This document shows positions 8,575 through 17,044 of a stretch of DNA of 39,400 nucleotides, piece after piece. The notes below the pieces were generated by a model. That model saw only the letters and a list, made by a program, of their open reading frames with translations, did not search any database and was not told the origin of the DNA. Position numbers and translations under genes: made by a program. How positions within the stretch are numbered: position 1 is the stretch's first letter; each line of letters begins with the position of its first letter. The stretch is from Chromatiaceae bacterium (GTDB lineage: Bacteria; Pseudomonadota; Gammaproteobacteria; Chromatiales; Chromatiaceae). The DNA is taken from assembly GCA_024639005.1 (NCBI GenBank), contig JAHEJD010000009.1, positions 24,147 through 63,546 of the forward strand. Direction: 5' to 3'.

Positions 8575-9906
8575 ATGGGGCGACGGCGGCGCCGAACACG
8601 CCTGCCGGAGGGTGAGTTCGAGGCCCGAATCGACAGTATGGGACACGATGGTCGCGGGGTAGCGCGCATCGAGGGCAAGGCGACATTCATCCACGGGGCG
8701 CTACCGGGCGAATCGGTGCTGTTTCGCTACACCGGGCGACGTCGTGGTCACGATGAGGGTCAGACGGTGGCGGTGGTCAGCCCCTCACCAGATCGGGTGG
8801 CGCCGCGCTGCGTGCACTACGGCGTCTGCGGTGGATGCAGTCTGCAACACCTAAGCCCCGAAGCACAGATAGCGGCGAAGCAGGCGATATTGCTCGAGGA
8901 TCTCCACACCATTGGCAAGGTCCAACCGGCTGCCGTTTTGCCACCCATTGTGAATGATTCCCCGTGGGGATATCGACGCAAGGCCAGACTCGGGGTAAAG
9001 GAGGTCGCCCGTAAGGGAAAGGTGCTGGTCGGTTTTCGCGAGCGCGGCTCCAGTTTCGTTGCCGATCTGTCCCAGTGCCATGTGCTGCATCCCCGGGTTG
9101 GTGAACTGCTCCCTGCACTCAGCGCCCTTATCGGGTCATTGAGCATCAGTCAGCGCCTGCCGCAGATCGAGATGGCAATGGACGATGAGCAATGCGTGCT
9201 GATCCTGCGCATTCTGGAGCCGCTCAGCGGGCAAGACGAGCACAGACTCTCTGCGTTCCAGGCCGAACATGACATCGTCTTCTATCTGCAGCCCGGTGGA
9301 CCGGATTCCGTTACGCCGCTGGGTGCCGAAGTCGACCTGCAGTATCGGCTGCCGGCTCCCGCGATCTCCCTGCATTTCGAGCCCAGCGACTTCACACAGG
9401 TCAACAGCGACATCAATCGCAAGATGATCGAGCGTGCGATGACGCTTCTCGATCCGCAGCGAAACGACCGCGTGCTGGACCTCTTCTGCGGGATCGGTAA
9501 TTTCACGCTGCCGATCGCACGATATTGTGCTCAGGTGGTCGGTATCGAGGCCGATCCCGGCCTGGTAGAGCGGGCGCGTGGCAATGCTGAGCGCAATGGC
9601 CTGTCGAACAGCCTGTTCTACACCGCCGACCTTTACGGTGAATTGACGTCTGAGCCGTGGATGCAGCAGCGGTTCGAAAAGGCCCTGTTGGATCCGCCAC
9701 GCAGCGGCGCGCTATCGGTGCTCGCGCTGCTGCCGAAGCTGGGAATCAGGCGCATAGTCTATGTATCCTGTTCCCCAGGCACACTTGCGCGCGACGCCGG
9801 CGAACTGGTCGGCAAACACGATTATCGCTTGAGCCGCGCCGGTGTGATGGACATGTTCCCACATACGGCGCACGTCGAATCCATTGCATTGTTCGAGAGA
9901 GATTGA
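8575..9906 (+). CDS. rlmD: 23S rRNA (uracil-1939-C5)-methyltransferase RlmD
   Basis: SAM-dependent RNA m5U methyltransferase (formerly RumA). Its 443 residues have an N-terminal TRAM/OB domain (about 10-70). The 4Fe-4S cysteine cluster is CVHYGVCGGC (Cys79, 85, 88), with a fourth Cys in LSQCHVL near residue 168. The Rossmann methyltransferase domain carries VLDLFCGIGNFTLP, LLDPPRSGA and the catalytic-Cys motif VYVSCSPGTLARD. The ATG follows the upstream TAG directly. The cysM-rlmD order next to gacS is conserved in pseudomonads, which supports the assignment. Confidence 0.96.
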   Translation: MGRRRRRTRLPEGEFEARIDSMGHDGRGVARIEGKATFIHGALPGESVLFRYTGRRRGHDEGQTVAVVSPSPDRVAPRCVHYGVCGGCSLQHLSPEAQIAAKQAILLEDLHTIGKVQPAAVLPPIVNDSPWGYRRKARLGVKEVARKGKVLVGFRERGSSFVADLSQCHVLHPRVGELLPALSALIGSLSISQRLPQIEMAMDDEQCVLILRILEPLSGQDEHRLSAFQAEHDIVFYLQPGGPDSVTPLGAEVDLQYRLPAPAISLHFEPSDFTQVNSDINRKMIERAMTLLDPQRNDRVLDLFCGIGNFTLPIARYCAQVVGIEADPGLVERARGNAERNGLSNSLFYTADLYGELTSEPWMQQRFEKALLDPPRSGALSVLALLPKLGIRRIVYVSCSPGTLARDAGELVGKHDYRLSRAGVMDMFPHTAHVESIALFERD

Positions 9907-9908
9907 CC

Positions 9909-10376
9909 ATGGGTAAAGAAATCGAACGTAAATTTTTGCTGCGCTCCGATGGCTGGCGCGAAGAAGTCCGCGACAGCGTGCAGCTGGTGCAGGGTTATCT
10001 GTCGCGCGGCGAGCGATCGGCGGTGAGGGTGCGCATCAAGGGCGACCGTGCGGAGCTGAATATCAAACACACGCTGGACGGGATCAATCGCCTGGAGTTC
10101 GAGTATCAGATCCCGCTCGACGATGCCCGCGAGATCCTCGAGCGTGTCGCGCTGCGACCGCTGATCGACAAGACCCGTTTTCACGTCGTCCACGGCAATC
10201 ATCTCTGGGAGATCGATGAGTTTTACGCCGAGAATACCGGTCTGATCATCGCCGAGATCGAGCTCGAGGATGCCGACGAAGAGTTCGACCGCCCGAACTG
10301 GCTGGGTGAAGAGGTGTCACACGACAAACGTTACTACAACAGCAGTCTCAGCAAGCTCCCCTACAGCGAATGGTAA
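9909..10376 (+). CDS. CYTH domain protein (triphosphate tunnel family)
   Basis: 155-residue stand-alone CYTH domain. The diagnostic EIERKFLL is at residues 4-11, and alternating charged strands follow (RVRIKG, AELNIKH, EFEYQIPL, EIDEF, IIAEIELEDADEEF). These build the triphosphate-binding tunnel. Stand-alone bacterial members include inorganic triphosphatases and a few adenylate cyclases; the substrate here cannot be told from sequence. The gene starts two bases after rlmD and overlaps the downstream binding-protein gene by seven bases. It therefore sits at the head of an operon-like run with a peptide importer. Confidence 0.9.
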   Translation: MGKEIERKFLLRSDGWREEVRDSVQLVQGYLSRGERSAVRVRIKGDRAELNIKHTLDGINRLEFEYQIPLDDAREILERVALRPLIDKTRFHVVHGNHLWEIDEFYAENTGLIIAEIELEDADEEFDRPNWLGEEVSHDKRYYNSSLSKLPYSEW

Positions 10377-11839
10377 AAGCGGCAGTGTTTCTGCTGGCGC
10401 TGCTGCTCGCCGCCTGCCAAGCGGCAGAGACCGACGTCATCGTCTTTGCCGTGGCCACGCCACCCAGTGTGCTCGATCCGAGACTGGCGAGCGATGCAGC
10501 GTCTGAGCGCACCAATAACCTGCTGTACGAAAGGCTCGTCGCGCTTGACGACAACGGGCGGGCGCAGCCCGGTATGGCAACCTGGCAACGCATCACGCCG
10601 ACCCAATATCGGTTGACCCTGCGGTCTCAGCGCGCTCGATTCTGGAACAACCGCCTTCCGGAGCCCGTCGATGTCGTCGCCACTTATCGTAGTCTGCTCG
10701 ATAGCGCACTGGGCTCGCCACACACCGGTGCGCTGGCGCATGTCGATAAGGTCATGGAGGCAGGAGAGGACGCGGTGGATTTCCACCTGACGCGGCCAGA
10801 TCCCGTCTTTCCAACACGCCTGACCATTGGCATCGTGCCGGCGGAAGCGATACAGGGCCACAATCTGAGCCGCAAACCACTCGGTAGCGGTAGCTTTGTG
10901 TTCGTCGAGTGGCGTGACGACGGCGGCCTGCTGCTGGAGCGCCGCCGAGATGGTCAACGCATCGCGCTGGTACCGGTCGCGGACCCAACCATGCGAACCC
11001 TCAAGCTGATCAGTGGTGAGGCCCAGCTGCTACAGAACGATCTGCCGTCGGAGTTGTATCGCTATCTGGCGGCTCAGCCCGGTCTAAGTCTGGATGAGCA
11101 TGCCGGCACTACCTTTGCCTATCTCGGTTTCAATCTGGCAGACCCGATCCTGGCCAATCCGGATGTCCGACTTGCCATCGCCCATGCCATCGATCGTCAG
11201 GCGATCATCGAACATCTGTTCGACGGACGCGCGGAACCGGCCGAGTCCGTGCTGCGCCCGCGGCATTGGGCCGGTAGCGCCGATCTCAAGGCACACCGCT
11301 ATGACCCAGAGCTGGCGCGTGATTATCTGCGCCGAGCGGGGTACGACACCGCCAGACCACTGCAGTTGAGCTACAAGACATCCACCGATGCGTTTCGACT
11401 GCGAATCGCGCATGTCCTGCAAAGCCAGCTACACGACATCGGGATACGGCTGAAGATAGCCAGCTACGACTGGGGCACTTTCTTTGGCGACATCAAGAAC
11501 GGAAGCTTCCAGATGTACAGTCTGGCCTGGGTCGGCGTAAACACCCCGGATATCCTGCGCTATGCGTTTCACAGCGATTCGACGCCCCCGGCCGGGGCCA
11601 ATCGCGGACGCTACGCCTCGCCGGAGGTCGACGCATTGATCGAACGCGCCGAGATGGCCGATCCAGATGGGGCATCGGCCCTGTATGCCGAGGTACAGCG
11701 CAGGGTGCATCGGGATCTGGTCTATGTGCCACTTTGGTACGAATCGAATGTGGTCGCCAGCCGCGGACTGAGTGGTTACCGGCCGACACAGGATGGCAGC
11801 TACCTGGCGCTCAACGCGGTCAGGATCACCAATGAATAG
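10370..11839 (+). CDS. Peptide ABC transporter substrate-binding lipoprotein
   Basis: 489-residue family 5 solute-binding protein (Opp/Dpp/MppA group). The N-terminus is a lipoprotein signal: hydrophobic residues, then LLAAC with the lipidated Cys at about residue 16. The mature part begins with VFAVATPPSVLDPRLASD and contains the family elements FHLTRPDPVF, AIAHAIDRQAII, ARDYLRRAGYD and the PDILRYAFHSDS region. It captures oligopeptides in the periplasm for the two permeases that follow. Its stop overlaps the next start by eight bases. Whether the ligand is a murein peptide, a dipeptide or another oligopeptide is not decidable by eye. Confidence 0.88.
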   Translation: MVKAAVFLLALLLAACQAAETDVIVFAVATPPSVLDPRLASDAASERTNNLLYERLVALDDNGRAQPGMATWQRITPTQYRLTLRSQRARFWNNRLPEPVDVVATYRSLLDSALGSPHTGALAHVDKVMEAGEDAVDFHLTRPDPVFPTRLTIGIVPAEAIQGHNLSRKPLGSGSFVFVEWRDDGGLLLERRRDGQRIALVPVADPTMRTLKLISGEAQLLQNDLPSELYRYLAAQPGLSLDEHAGTTFAYLGFNLADPILANPDVRLAIAHAIDRQAIIEHLFDGRAEPAESVLRPRHWAGSADLKAHRYDPELARDYLRRAGYDTARPLQLSYKTSTDAFRLRIAHVLQSQLHDIGIRLKIASYDWGTFFGDIKNGSFQMYSLAWVGVNTPDILRYAFHSDSTPPAGANRGRYASPEVDALIERAEMADPDGASALYAEVQRRVHRDLVYVPLWYESNVVASRGLSGYRPTQDGSYLALNAVRITNE

Positions 11840-12344
11840 CCGACTCAGGGTCGATATCGGGCGACAGTCGCTCACCCTCGAAGCGGATGGCCGCGTGCTA
11901 AAGACGTGGCCGGTCTCGACGGGCCGCAACGGCCCGGGCGAGCGTATCCATTCCGGCTGCACGCCACGCGGCATACACCGAATAAGGATCAAGGTCGGCG
12001 CCGGCTGTCCGCCGAACACCGTATTTGTCGGACGCCGGCCGACCGGGGAGATCTACAGCCGGGCACTGGCAGCGAGCTACCCGGCGCGGGACTGGATACT
12101 GACCCGTATCCTCTGGTTGACCGGGGCCGAACCCGGGTTCAACCGCGGTGGCGACTGCGATACCCTGCGACGATTCGTCTATCTGCACGGCTGTCCAGAC
12201 GCCGAGCCGATGGGCGTTCCGGGGTCACATGGCTGCATCCGCATGCGCAACGCCGATATTGTCGATCTCTTCGACCGCGTCGACGCCGGCACCAAGGTTG
12301 TGATCGAAGCGCCCGACAGGACGACGGATGCGGACGCTGGCTGA
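11832..12344 (+). CDS. L,D-transpeptidase (YkuD) fold protein without signal peptide
   Basis: 170-residue single YkuD/ErfK domain. The catalytic motif is intact: an upstream HG (FVYLHGCPDAEPMG) followed by GSHGCIRMRN, which contains the nucleophilic Cys. Conserved strands SLTLEADGRVLKTWPVSTG and TPRGIHRIRIKVG are present. The ATG at 11832 overlaps the end of the binding-protein gene. No hydrophobic export signal exists at this start or just upstream, so the enzyme appears cytoplasmic, unlike classical murein L,D-transpeptidases. Its place between a peptide-binding protein and its permeases suggests a role on imported peptide or murein fragments; this is inference. Confidence 0.85.
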   Translation: MNSRLRVDIGRQSLTLEADGRVLKTWPVSTGRNGPGERIHSGCTPRGIHRIRIKVGAGCPPNTVFVGRRPTGEIYSRALAASYPARDWILTRILWLTGAEPGFNRGGDCDTLRRFVYLHGCPDAEPMGVPGSHGCIRMRNADIVDLFDRVDAGTKVVIEAPDRTTDADAG

Positions 12345-13248
12345 GCAGCTCACCGACACCCTTGTGGTGTTGTTCGGGGTCAGCACGCTGGTCTTCCTGC
12401 TACTGGTATTGATTCCCGGTGATCCGGTCGATGTCGTGCTGGGCGAATCCGCCCAGGCCGCCGACCGCGCGGCAATGCGGGCCTCCCTGGGGCTCGATCG
12501 ACCGCTGGGCGAGCGCTGGCTGGACTTCTACGCCGACTTGGCGAGTGGTGACCTGGGTACGTCTCTGATCCGTCGCCAGCCGGTTGCCGATCTGATAATG
12601 CAGCGGCTGCCGGCGACGCTGCAGCTGGCCGCTGCCGCCTTCCTCATTGTGGTGTTGATCGCCATACCGCTGGGTATCCTTGCGGCTCGGCACCGCGGTC
12701 GCTGGCCAGATCGGCTGGCTCAGACTTTCGCCCTGTTTGGGTTGTCCATTCCCAACTTCTGGCTCGGTCCACTGCTGGTACTGCTGTTCTCTGTGCAGCT
12801 CGGCTGGACGCCGGTGAGCGGCAACCTCGCGCCGGGAAGCCTGATACTGCCGGCGATCACGCTGGGCCTTTCGATGGCTGCCATCACTACCCGTATGATG
12901 CGCAGCAGTCTACTGGAGATCGAATCCCAGGCCTTTCTGCGCACCGCCCGATGCAAAGGGCTGGGTGAGGTCGCGGTGCTGCTCCGCCACAGTCTGCCGA
13001 ACGCCATGCTGCCGGTGATTACCGTGCTCGGCATGCAGCTGGGCAGCCTGCTCGCCGGTGCGGTCATCACGGAGGTAGTGTTTGCCTGGCCGGGCATCGG
13101 CTCATTGTTGATCGACGCCATCCGCCAGCGTGACTATCCAGTGGTGCAGGGCGTTGTGCTGTGCATCGCATTCGCTTACGTGCTGACCAATCGGCTGGCG
13201 GACCTGTTCGCTGCCTGGCTGGATCCACGCGTCCACGAGGCCAACTGA
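12328..13248 (+). CDS. Peptide ABC transporter permease (DppB/OppB type)
   Basis: 306-residue integral membrane permease. The N-terminal helix (LVVLFGVSTLVFLLLVLIPGDP) is the DppB signature. Helices follow at about residues 100-125, 135-155, 170-190, 230-255 and 275-295. The EAA loop that contacts the ATPase is seen as FLRTARCKGLGEVAVLLRHSLPNA. The start overlaps the L,D-transpeptidase-fold gene by 17 bases, and the stop overlaps the next permease (TGATG). It should form a heterodimer with that next gene product. Confidence 0.93.
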   Translation: MRTLAEQLTDTLVVLFGVSTLVFLLLVLIPGDPVDVVLGESAQAADRAAMRASLGLDRPLGERWLDFYADLASGDLGTSLIRRQPVADLIMQRLPATLQLAAAAFLIVVLIAIPLGILAARHRGRWPDRLAQTFALFGLSIPNFWLGPLLVLLFSVQLGWTPVSGNLAPGSLILPAITLGLSMAAITTRMMRSSLLEIESQAFLRTARCKGLGEVAVLLRHSLPNAMLPVITVLGMQLGSLLAGAVITEVVFAWPGIGSLLIDAIRQRDYPVVQGVVLCIAFAYVLTNRLADLFAAWLDPRVHEAN

Positions 13249-14042
13249 TGCGGGTCTCGGCGATCATCCTGGGCATCTGGGTGATCATGGCGCTGGGCGG
13301 AAACCTTGGGTCGCTCGAGCCGAATCGAGTCGTGCTGGAAGCGATATTCACGCCGCCGTCCGCGACGCATTGGCTGGGTGCCGATGAGCTTGGGCGCCCG
13401 GTGTTCGACCGTTTGCTCGCCGGGGCCCGTGTCTCATTACTGGTGGCCGTGGTGTCCGTGACGCTGTCGGCGACGATCGGGATCGCGGTCGGTCTGATTG
13501 CCGGTTACTTCGGCGGCCTGACGGATCGGCTGATCAGTCGTCTAATCGAGGTATTTCTGGCCTTTCCGGGGATGCTGCTCGCGATCGCCATGGCGGCGAT
13601 GATCGGGCCAGGCCTGGACAATGTGATAATCGCGCTGTCGGCAATGGGCTGGGTCGGGTATGCGCGACTGGTTCGCGTACAGGTGCTGGCGCTGCGCCAG
13701 CGCGACCATGTGCTTGCGGCGACCGCACTCGGCCGCACCGCGCCGGCGATCATGCGGCAACATCTGTTGCCGCTGGTCATGGCCCCGGTGTGGGTCGAGG
13801 CGAGTTTTGGCCTGGCCGGGGCGGTGGTCGCGGAGGCGGGCCTGTCGTTTCTCGGCCTCGGAATCCAGCCACCGGACGCCTCCTGGGGCAGCATGATCCG
13901 CGACGGCGTGCGCTACCTGCTGGTTGCACCTCACCTGGTGCTGGCACCGGGTGGAGCACTGTTTCTGGTAGTACTGGCGGCAAACCTGTTCGGCGACGCG
14001 CTACGCGACCGCCTCGATGTCACTTCACATAGTAGGCCGTAA
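13248..14042 (+). CDS. Peptide ABC transporter permease (DppC/OppC type)
   Basis: 264-residue partner permease. After one N-terminal helix comes the DppC-specific segment THWLGADELGRPVFDRLLAGARVSL, then the transport core with the EAA loop VLAATALGRTAPAIMRQHLLP and the GLSFLGLGIQPPDASWGSMI motif. The ATG at 13248 overlaps the upstream stop; the longer open frame from 13161 is a shadow inside the DppB gene. No DppD or DppF ATPase gene follows. The gene ends 23 bases inside the convergent FliL-like gene, so the ATPases must be encoded elsewhere. Confidence 0.93.
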   Translation: MRVSAIILGIWVIMALGGNLGSLEPNRVVLEAIFTPPSATHWLGADELGRPVFDRLLAGARVSLLVAVVSVTLSATIGIAVGLIAGYFGGLTDRLISRLIEVFLAFPGMLLAIAMAAMIGPGLDNVIIALSAMGWVGYARLVRVQVLALRQRDHVLAATALGRTAPAIMRQHLLPLVMAPVWVEASFGLAGAVVAEAGLSFLGLGIQPPDASWGSMIRDGVRYLLVAPHLVLAPGGALFLVVLAANLFGDALRDRLDVTSHSRP

Positions 14043-14433
14043 AATACAGGTCCTTGACGATCGGCTGGCCAGTGAATGATTCCAACTGCTCCTTGACCGC
14101 GCCCAACGCCGCCTTGCGCAGGGTCTCCTTGCCCTCGCGGGTCTGCAGCTGTTTTCCGTCCTGGCCGGCCAACAGCATTAGAATTCGATGGCGTAATGCG
14201 GCAGAGTGCAGTTCTATGAGCGGCAGCTGCGCTGCCTGCTCGGTCATCAGTTGGATATCACAGCGGATGTATTTCGGTCCGCCGCGGAGGTTGCTGACGA
14301 ACGAGGGTTTCAACGGAAAATAGGCGATATCGACCTCGGCCGCCTCGTCCGCGGCGAAAGCCGATAGGCAAGTAACCGCCCACAGCGCTGCCACGCTATG
14401 CAGAATAAGCCGCAAGGAAAACAAACTTTTCAT
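14020..14433 (-). CDS. FliL-like exported protein
   Basis: 137 residues from the ATG at 14433, which has GAG a few bases upstream. A hydrophobic N-terminal segment (about residues 5-26, ending AFAAD) acts as a signal peptide or membrane anchor. The remainder reads like FliL/stomatin-fold proteins: VDIAYFPLKPSFVSNL, an IRCDIQLMT strand, ALRHRILMLLAG, TREGKETLRKAAL and VKDLYFTAYYVK at the C-terminus. Canonical FliL supports the flagellar stator, but no flagellar gene is nearby, so this may be one of the stand-alone FliL-like paralogues. It converges on the ABC permease gene (23-base overlap); its upstream region is occupied by a MITE-like element. Confidence 0.72.
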   Translation of the reverse strand: MKSLFSLRLILHSVAALWAVTCLSAFAADEAAEVDIAYFPLKPSFVSNLRGGPKYIRCDIQLMTEQAAQLPLIELHSAALRHRILMLLAGQDGKQLQTREGKETLRKAALGAVKEQLESFTGQPIVKDLYFTAYYVK

Positions 14434-14475
14434 ACAGAGCTCAATTCGATGTTGAATCTTCCAGTCCATCGGCAA

Positions 14476-14659
14476 CTAGCCTGCAAATTTGACCGATTTC
14501 CTGCTGCGGGCGGCGATAAACTCGCCCTAACGGAGCGTACTCGCTACAGTCGGTTCGACGTAGTGTCAGCTACGCCTTCACCGTCTTCCACTGCGTTCGC
14601 CCCGCCATGGCGGCGTCTCGGCACCCTCACGACGAACAACGGTCAAATTTTCAGGCTGG
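14476..14659 (+). repeat. MITE-like element, copy 1
   Basis: 184-base element with 19-base terminal inverted repeats (14476-14494 and 14641-14659, 17 of 19 pairing; core GCCTG...AATTTGACC). The inner 147 bases (14496-14642) align without gaps to copy 2 (17702-17848) at 118 of 147 positions, about 80 percent. An internal hairpin CGTAG-N6-CTACG is conserved. No transposase is encoded. It fills the space between the divergent FliL-like and nagZ genes and ends 10 bases before the nagZ ATG. No clear target-site duplication was seen. Confidence 0.85.
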
Positions 14660-14669
14660 GCGGGCTGTG

Positions 14670-15728
14670 ATGCTACACGGTCCGGTTTTTGTCGACCTGC
14701 TCGGTACCGAGCTGACGGCAGCGGATCGACAGCTGCTGATGCATCCGGCAACCGGCGGCGTCATCTTGTTCACGCGCAACTTCGCGTCACCACAGCAACT
14801 TTATCGACTGATCCAGGCGATACATGAGCTGCGTTCTCCGCACCTGTTGGTCGCCGTCGATCAAGAGGGCGGGCGGGTGCAGCGTTTTCGTGATGGCTTC
14901 ACCCGACTGCCCCCGGCCGCCTGTTTTGCACAGCGCTGTGGCGACGATCTGCGCAACGCACGGCATGCGGCTCGCGAGCTGGGCTGGCTGATGGCAGCGG
15001 AGCTGCGCGCAGTCGGTGTGGATTTCAGTTTTGCACCGGTACTCGATTTGAATCTCGGCCTCAGCGCCGTGATCGGGGACCGGGCCTTCGCCGAGTCGGC
15101 GGACAGTGTAGGTCAGCTGGCCGGCGCCTGGATGTTGGGTGCGCGTGAGGCCGGCATGGTCAGCGTTGGGAAACATTTTCCTGGACATGGTGGCGTCACG
15201 GCGGATTCGCACCTGGCACTGCCGATCGACGAGCGCGATCTAACTATGCTGACCACCCACGACCTGCGGCCGTTTGCGCGCCTGATCGATAACGGGCTCG
15301 AGGGCATAATGCCGGCACACGTGATCTATCCGTCCTGTGACTCACAACCGGCGGGGTTTTCCCGCTTCTGGCTGCAGGACGTGCTGCGCGGCCGGCTGCG
15401 TTTTCAGGGTGTGATCTTCAGCGACGACCTGAGCATGGCCGCGGCCGAATGCGCCGGCGGTTATGCCGGGCGGGCGCGTGCGGCGCTGCAGGCCGGCTGC
15501 GATACGGTACTGGTCTGCAACAATCCCGAGGGCGCACTGGAGGTATTGCAGTCCCTGAAGGATTATCATGATCCCGTGGCGCAATCGCGCATGGTGCGCC
15601 TACATGGCCGACCTTCCCGCACCTTGGAGCAGTTGCGGGAAGATCCACGCTGGCACCGTGCGGTCGAGCTTGCCGGTCAACTGACGGCCGAGGGCAATCT
15701 GACCTTGAATCTGGACCCACCGACATGA
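14670..15728 (+). CDS. nagZ: Beta-N-acetylhexosaminidase NagZ
   Basis: Cytoplasmic family 3 glycosidase that removes GlcNAc from anhydromuropeptides in peptidoglycan recycling. The 352 residues include VAVDQEGGRVQRF (substrate loop), the KHFPGHGGVTADSH motif with the His-Asp pair of bacterial NagZ, and FSDDLSMAAA carrying the catalytic Asp nucleophile. The ATG at 14670 gives the normal N-terminus; an in-frame GTG directly precedes it. Longer starts lie inside the MITE-like element. Its stop overlaps the next start (ATGA), so nagZ and hpt are coupled. Confidence 0.95.
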   Translation: MLHGPVFVDLLGTELTAADRQLLMHPATGGVILFTRNFASPQQLYRLIQAIHELRSPHLLVAVDQEGGRVQRFRDGFTRLPPAACFAQRCGDDLRNARHAARELGWLMAAELRAVGVDFSFAPVLDLNLGLSAVIGDRAFAESADSVGQLAGAWMLGAREAGMVSVGKHFPGHGGVTADSHLALPIDERDLTMLTTHDLRPFARLIDNGLEGIMPAHVIYPSCDSQPAGFSRFWLQDVLRGRLRFQGVIFSDDLSMAAAECAGGYAGRARAALQAGCDTVLVCNNPEGALEVLQSLKDYHDPVAQSRMVRLHGRPSRTLEQLREDPRWHRAVELAGQLTAEGNLTLNLDPPT

Positions 15729-16273
15729 ACGATCTGAGCAACGAGGCCAGCGAGATCATTCGGCATGCCGATTGCCTCTACGATCGCGCAGCTGTCGAGG
15801 CCGTTTTCGATCGCATGGCGACGCAGATCAACCGCGACATGGCCGGCAAGGAGGTATTGGTGCTGTGCGTCATGAACGGCGGCCTGGTAACCGCAGGCAT
15901 GCTGCTGCCATGCCTCAGTTTCCTGTTGCGCGTCGATTACCTGCATGCCTCGCGTTATCGCGAGCAGACCTCGGGTGATGAACTGCATTGGAAGGTCAAC
16001 CCGACGCAATCACTGGCCGATCGCCACCTGCTGATCATTGACGATATCCTCGACGAGGGGTATACGCTGGATGCCATCATCAGGCATTGTCAGTCACGGT
16101 CGCCTGCGAGCGTGCGCGCGGCAGTGCTGGTGCAAAAGCGGCATAATCGCGGGGTGCGGCCGTTGATCGACTATATCGGACTGACCGTGCCGGATCGCTA
16201 TGTGTTCGGCTATGGCATGGACTACAAGGGCTATTGGCGCAATGCGCCAGGCATCTACGCCATCGCCGAATAG
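15725..16273 (+). CDS. hpt: Hypoxanthine-guanine phosphoribosyltransferase
   Basis: Purine salvage enzyme that transfers phosphoribose from PRPP to hypoxanthine or guanine. The 182 residues contain the PRPP-binding motif LLIIDDILDEGYTLDAII (about residues 101-118), the N-terminal VLCVMNGGLVTAG loop and a C-terminal YGMDYKGYWRNAPGIY segment typical of the family. Coupling to nagZ upstream and the MTI phosphorylase downstream makes metabolic sense, because that phosphorylase releases hypoxanthine. Confidence 0.92.
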   Translation: MNDLSNEASEIIRHADCLYDRAAVEAVFDRMATQINRDMAGKEVLVLCVMNGGLVTAGMLLPCLSFLLRVDYLHASRYREQTSGDELHWKVNPTQSLADRHLLIIDDILDEGYTLDAIIRHCQSRSPASVRAAVLVQKRHNRGVRPLIDYIGLTVPDRYVFGYGMDYKGYWRNAPGIYAIAE

Positions 16274-16302
16274 GCAATCCACAATCGGGGGACAACAGCG
16301 GC

Positions 16303-17040
16303 GTGCAGACGCTTGGTATCATCGGCGGTTCCGGACTGACACGGCTCAAGGCGCTGCAGCTTCACCGGCAGGAGTTCGTCGCCACGCCCTATGGTGAGCC
16401 CTCGGCGTCGCTGACCTTTGGCGAACTCGACGGCAGTCCGGTCGTCTTCCTGCCACGACACGGCGCCTCACACTCGTTCCCGCCGCATCGGGTCAACTAT
16501 CGCGCCAATCTCTGGGCGATGAAGCAGGCCGGCGTCGAGCGCATTGTGGGTGTGGCGGCGGTCGGCGGCATCACGGCCGCGATGGCGCCGGGCGTTTTGT
16601 GCATCCCGGATCAGGTGATCGACTATACCTGGGGCCGCGAACACACCTTGTTCTCGGACGACCTCGACAGCGTCACGCACATCGATTTTTCCGAGCCCTA
16701 TTGTGAGCCCCTGCGCCAGGATCTATTGCGGGCCGCGAGGCGTGTCGGCGTGACGGTGCACGCGGGCGGCACCTATGGCACGACGCAGGGGCCGCGGCTG
16801 GAATCGGCGGCCGAGATCCGCCGCATGGAGGCCGATGGCTGCGACGTCGTCGGGATGACCGGGATGCCGGAGACCTCACTGGCCCGCGAACTGGCCTTGT
16901 GCTACGCCAGCCTCTCACTCAGCGTCAACTGGGCCGCCGGCAAGAACGATGGTCCAATCACCATGGCCGAGGTCCAGAGTCACCTCGATCAGGGCATGGC
17001 TGTCGTCCTCAAGGTACTGGCAGCAGCGGCCGGCGGATGA
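16303..17040 (+). CDS. S-methyl-5'-thioinosine phosphorylase family protein
   Basis: Nucleoside phosphorylase of the MTAP/PNP family, 245 residues. It starts at a GTG (16303) with GGGGGA about seven bases upstream. Motifs are GIIGGSGL at the N-terminus (phosphate loop), [44 protein letters not shown] and [15 protein letters not shown]. The late stretch [15 protein letters not shown] resembles the methylthioinosine-specific branch known from Pseudomonas, where the gene also lies near nagZ. It would split methylthioinosine to hypoxanthine and methylthioribose 1-phosphate. Methylthioadenosine as substrate cannot be excluded. Confidence 0.87.
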   Translation: MQTLGIIGGSGLTRLKALQLHRQEFVATPYGEPSASLTFGELDGSPVVFLPRHGASHSFPPHRVNYRANLWAMKQAGVERIVGVAAVGGITAAMAPGVLCIPDQVIDYTWGREHTLFSDDLDSVTHIDFSEPYCEPLRQDLLRAARRVGVTVHAGGTYGTTQGPRLESAAEIRRMEADGCDVVGMTGMPETSLARELALCYASLSLSVNWAAGKNDGPITMAEVQSHLDQGMAVVLKVLAAAAGG

Positions 17041-17044
17041 CGCG

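Noticed and set aside
14398-14670. Small open frame with the peptide FDVVSATPSPSSTAF
   Set aside because: It is the translation of MITE-like copy 1; copy 2 gives a similar peptide. This is repeat sequence, not a protein family.
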